From assembly GCA_028823035.1 (NCBI GenBank), contig JAPKCI010000004.1, positions 1-64,000 of the forward strand: a stretch of DNA of 64,000 bases. Reading direction: 5' to 3'. This document shows, piece after piece, positions 63,206 to 64,000 of the stretch (position 1 is its first letter; each line of letters opens with the position of its first letter). This stretch comes from Rubripirellula sp. GTDB lineage: Bacteria > Planctomycetota > Planctomycetia > Pirellulales > Pirellulaceae. Made by a program: the position numbers and the translations under genes. A model generated the notes under the pieces. The model made no database searches. It was not told the DNA's origin and saw only the letters and a program-made list of their open reading frames with translations.

Positions 63206-63347
63206 TCATTGTACACCCGACGGAACATCGAACCAGACGGGCACCGGTCAGGAGCAGAGGTAACGGAGCAGAATAATCCCAAGATCCGATTTGGGGTTTT
63301 TTGGGTAATCCACGTCGCTTTGATCCCCATTCCCACCCACCAACGGT

Positions 63348-63917
63348 CTAGGAATCCGAACTGGGTGGGTCGGGCCTTATCCATGGCACGTCCGCCACAC
63401 CGCGAGTTTGATTCGCCACCCGAGACAGCACGAATAGCAGATCACTGAGTCGATTTAAGTACATGATCAACTCTTCCGAAACACTGGTTTCATGTCTCCG
63501 GACCAACGTCACGACCCGTCGCTCGGCCCGACGACAGATGGCCCTGGCCAAATGCAGATGAGTGGCACCAGCATCGCCAGCTGGAAGAATAAAATGCTTG
63601 AGTGGGTCTAATCCACTCTCGTTCTTGTCAATCCACTGCTCCAACTGCCCAATATGAGCATCCGAGATGATTCTCATGCTGTGATCGTCTGGCTCGGGCG
63701 TCGCCAACTCGGCTCCGATCGAAAATAAAGCGTGCTGGATGATTTCCAGTTGCGAATCGATCAATTCGCCCAAATTGGCGGATCTTGCCATCCCAATCGC
63801 TGCATTGAGCTCATCAACCGTTCCATAGGCCTCAATCCGATCATCATCCTTGGCCACCCTGGGTCCGCCAAAAAGCCCTGTGCTGCCCGTATCGCCAGTT
63901 CGTGTATAAATCTTCAT
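63348..63917 (-). CDS. Cob(I)alamin adenosyltransferase (PduO/MMAB type)
   Basis: This enzyme adds the adenosyl group to cobalamin. The 189-residue protein begins MKIYTRTGDTGSTGLFGG with the ATP-binding loop, and shows YGTVDELNAAIGMAR (about 31-45) and RAICRRAERRVV (about 123-134) with the conserved arginines. The length is usual for the PduO-type class. It is alone on the minus strand; no cobalamin riboswitch was recognised in the 80 bases upstream within the window. No adenosylcobalamin-using enzyme is nearby. Confidence 0.95.
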   Translation of the reverse strand: MKIYTRTGDTGSTGLFGGPRVAKDDDRIEAYGTVDELNAAIGMARSANLGELIDSQLEIIQHALFSIGAELATPEPDDHSMRIISDAHIGQLEQWIDKNESGLDPLKHFILPAGDAGATHLHLARAICRRAERRVVTLVRRHETSVSEELIMYLNRLSDLLFVLSRVANQTRGVADVPWIRPDPPSSDS

Positions 63918-64000
63918 AGATGACCTGTTAGTGAAAACAGTACTACGCCGCCACTGGCCGCGAGTTTCGCTAGATAGTGTTTTGTAGGGAACTCCTGATA

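Noticed and set aside
63278-63310. Plus-strand hairpin with T tract
   Set aside because: The stem is only 5 bp and no plus-strand gene ends there; the neighbours are both on the minus strand.

Overview
The window looks like a chromosomal segment of a planctomycete, most likely of the Pirellula/Rhodopirellula type. It carries two gene pairs of the PSCyt1/DUF1549/DUF1553 plus DUF1501 kind, which are expanded in Planctomycetota, several large secreted or lipid-anchored proteins of planctomycete style, a CcsBA-type fused cytochrome c synthase, and mostly weak Shine-Dalgarno sites. All names come from reading motifs; no database search was possible.

Layout. 1-10 kb, minus strand: a cut-off ThuA-like protein, serC-serA, a NYN/YacP-type RNA-binding protein, asd-truA, a sulfatase-modifying-factor-like protein without the active-site cysteines, and a membrane-anchored HtrA protease. 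10-14 kb: a uronate-isomerase-like protein with an acidic tail, then leuA. The leuA leader holds a leucine-rich leader peptide and an intrinsic terminator, the hallmarks of classical transcription attenuation. 14-17 kb: fliP-fliQ-fliR-flhB, the flagellar export gate. 17-24 kb: a tightly packed cytochrome-oxidase assembly cluster (dihaem cytochrome c lipoprotein, small membrane protein, CtaA, CtaB, ABC ATPase and permease, SCO1, DUF420). 24-30 kb: a cupredoxin-like secreted protein, purD, and rpmE, prfA, prmC.

30-43 kb: two truncated gene remnants meeting at one point (an alpha/beta hydrolase and a PQQ-type beta-propeller), a PSCyt1-DUF1549-LamG-DUF1553 protein with its DUF1501 partner, a bile-acid-symporter-like transporter, an AsmA-like unknown, and a lipoprotein with an internal duplication upstream of a 1211-residue ResB-CcsA fusion. 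43-51 kb: a membrane protein combining an excisionase-type helix-turn-helix with a long acidic stretch, a small membrane protein, and a translationally coupled three-gene operon of one MotA/TolQ-like channel protein and two different TolR/MotB-like partners. 51-64 kb: a ROK kinase without the family zinc motif, an ECF sigma/anti-sigma pair that leads into a second DUF1549/DUF1553-DUF1501 operon, a secreted repeat protein, glnB-glnD, and a cobalamin adenosyltransferase.

The strongest regulatory observation is the leuA attenuator. The least understood complete system is the channel operon at 46301-51038. Short perfect tandem duplications (12, 15, 18, 19 and 21 bp) recur through the window, both in genes and between them.
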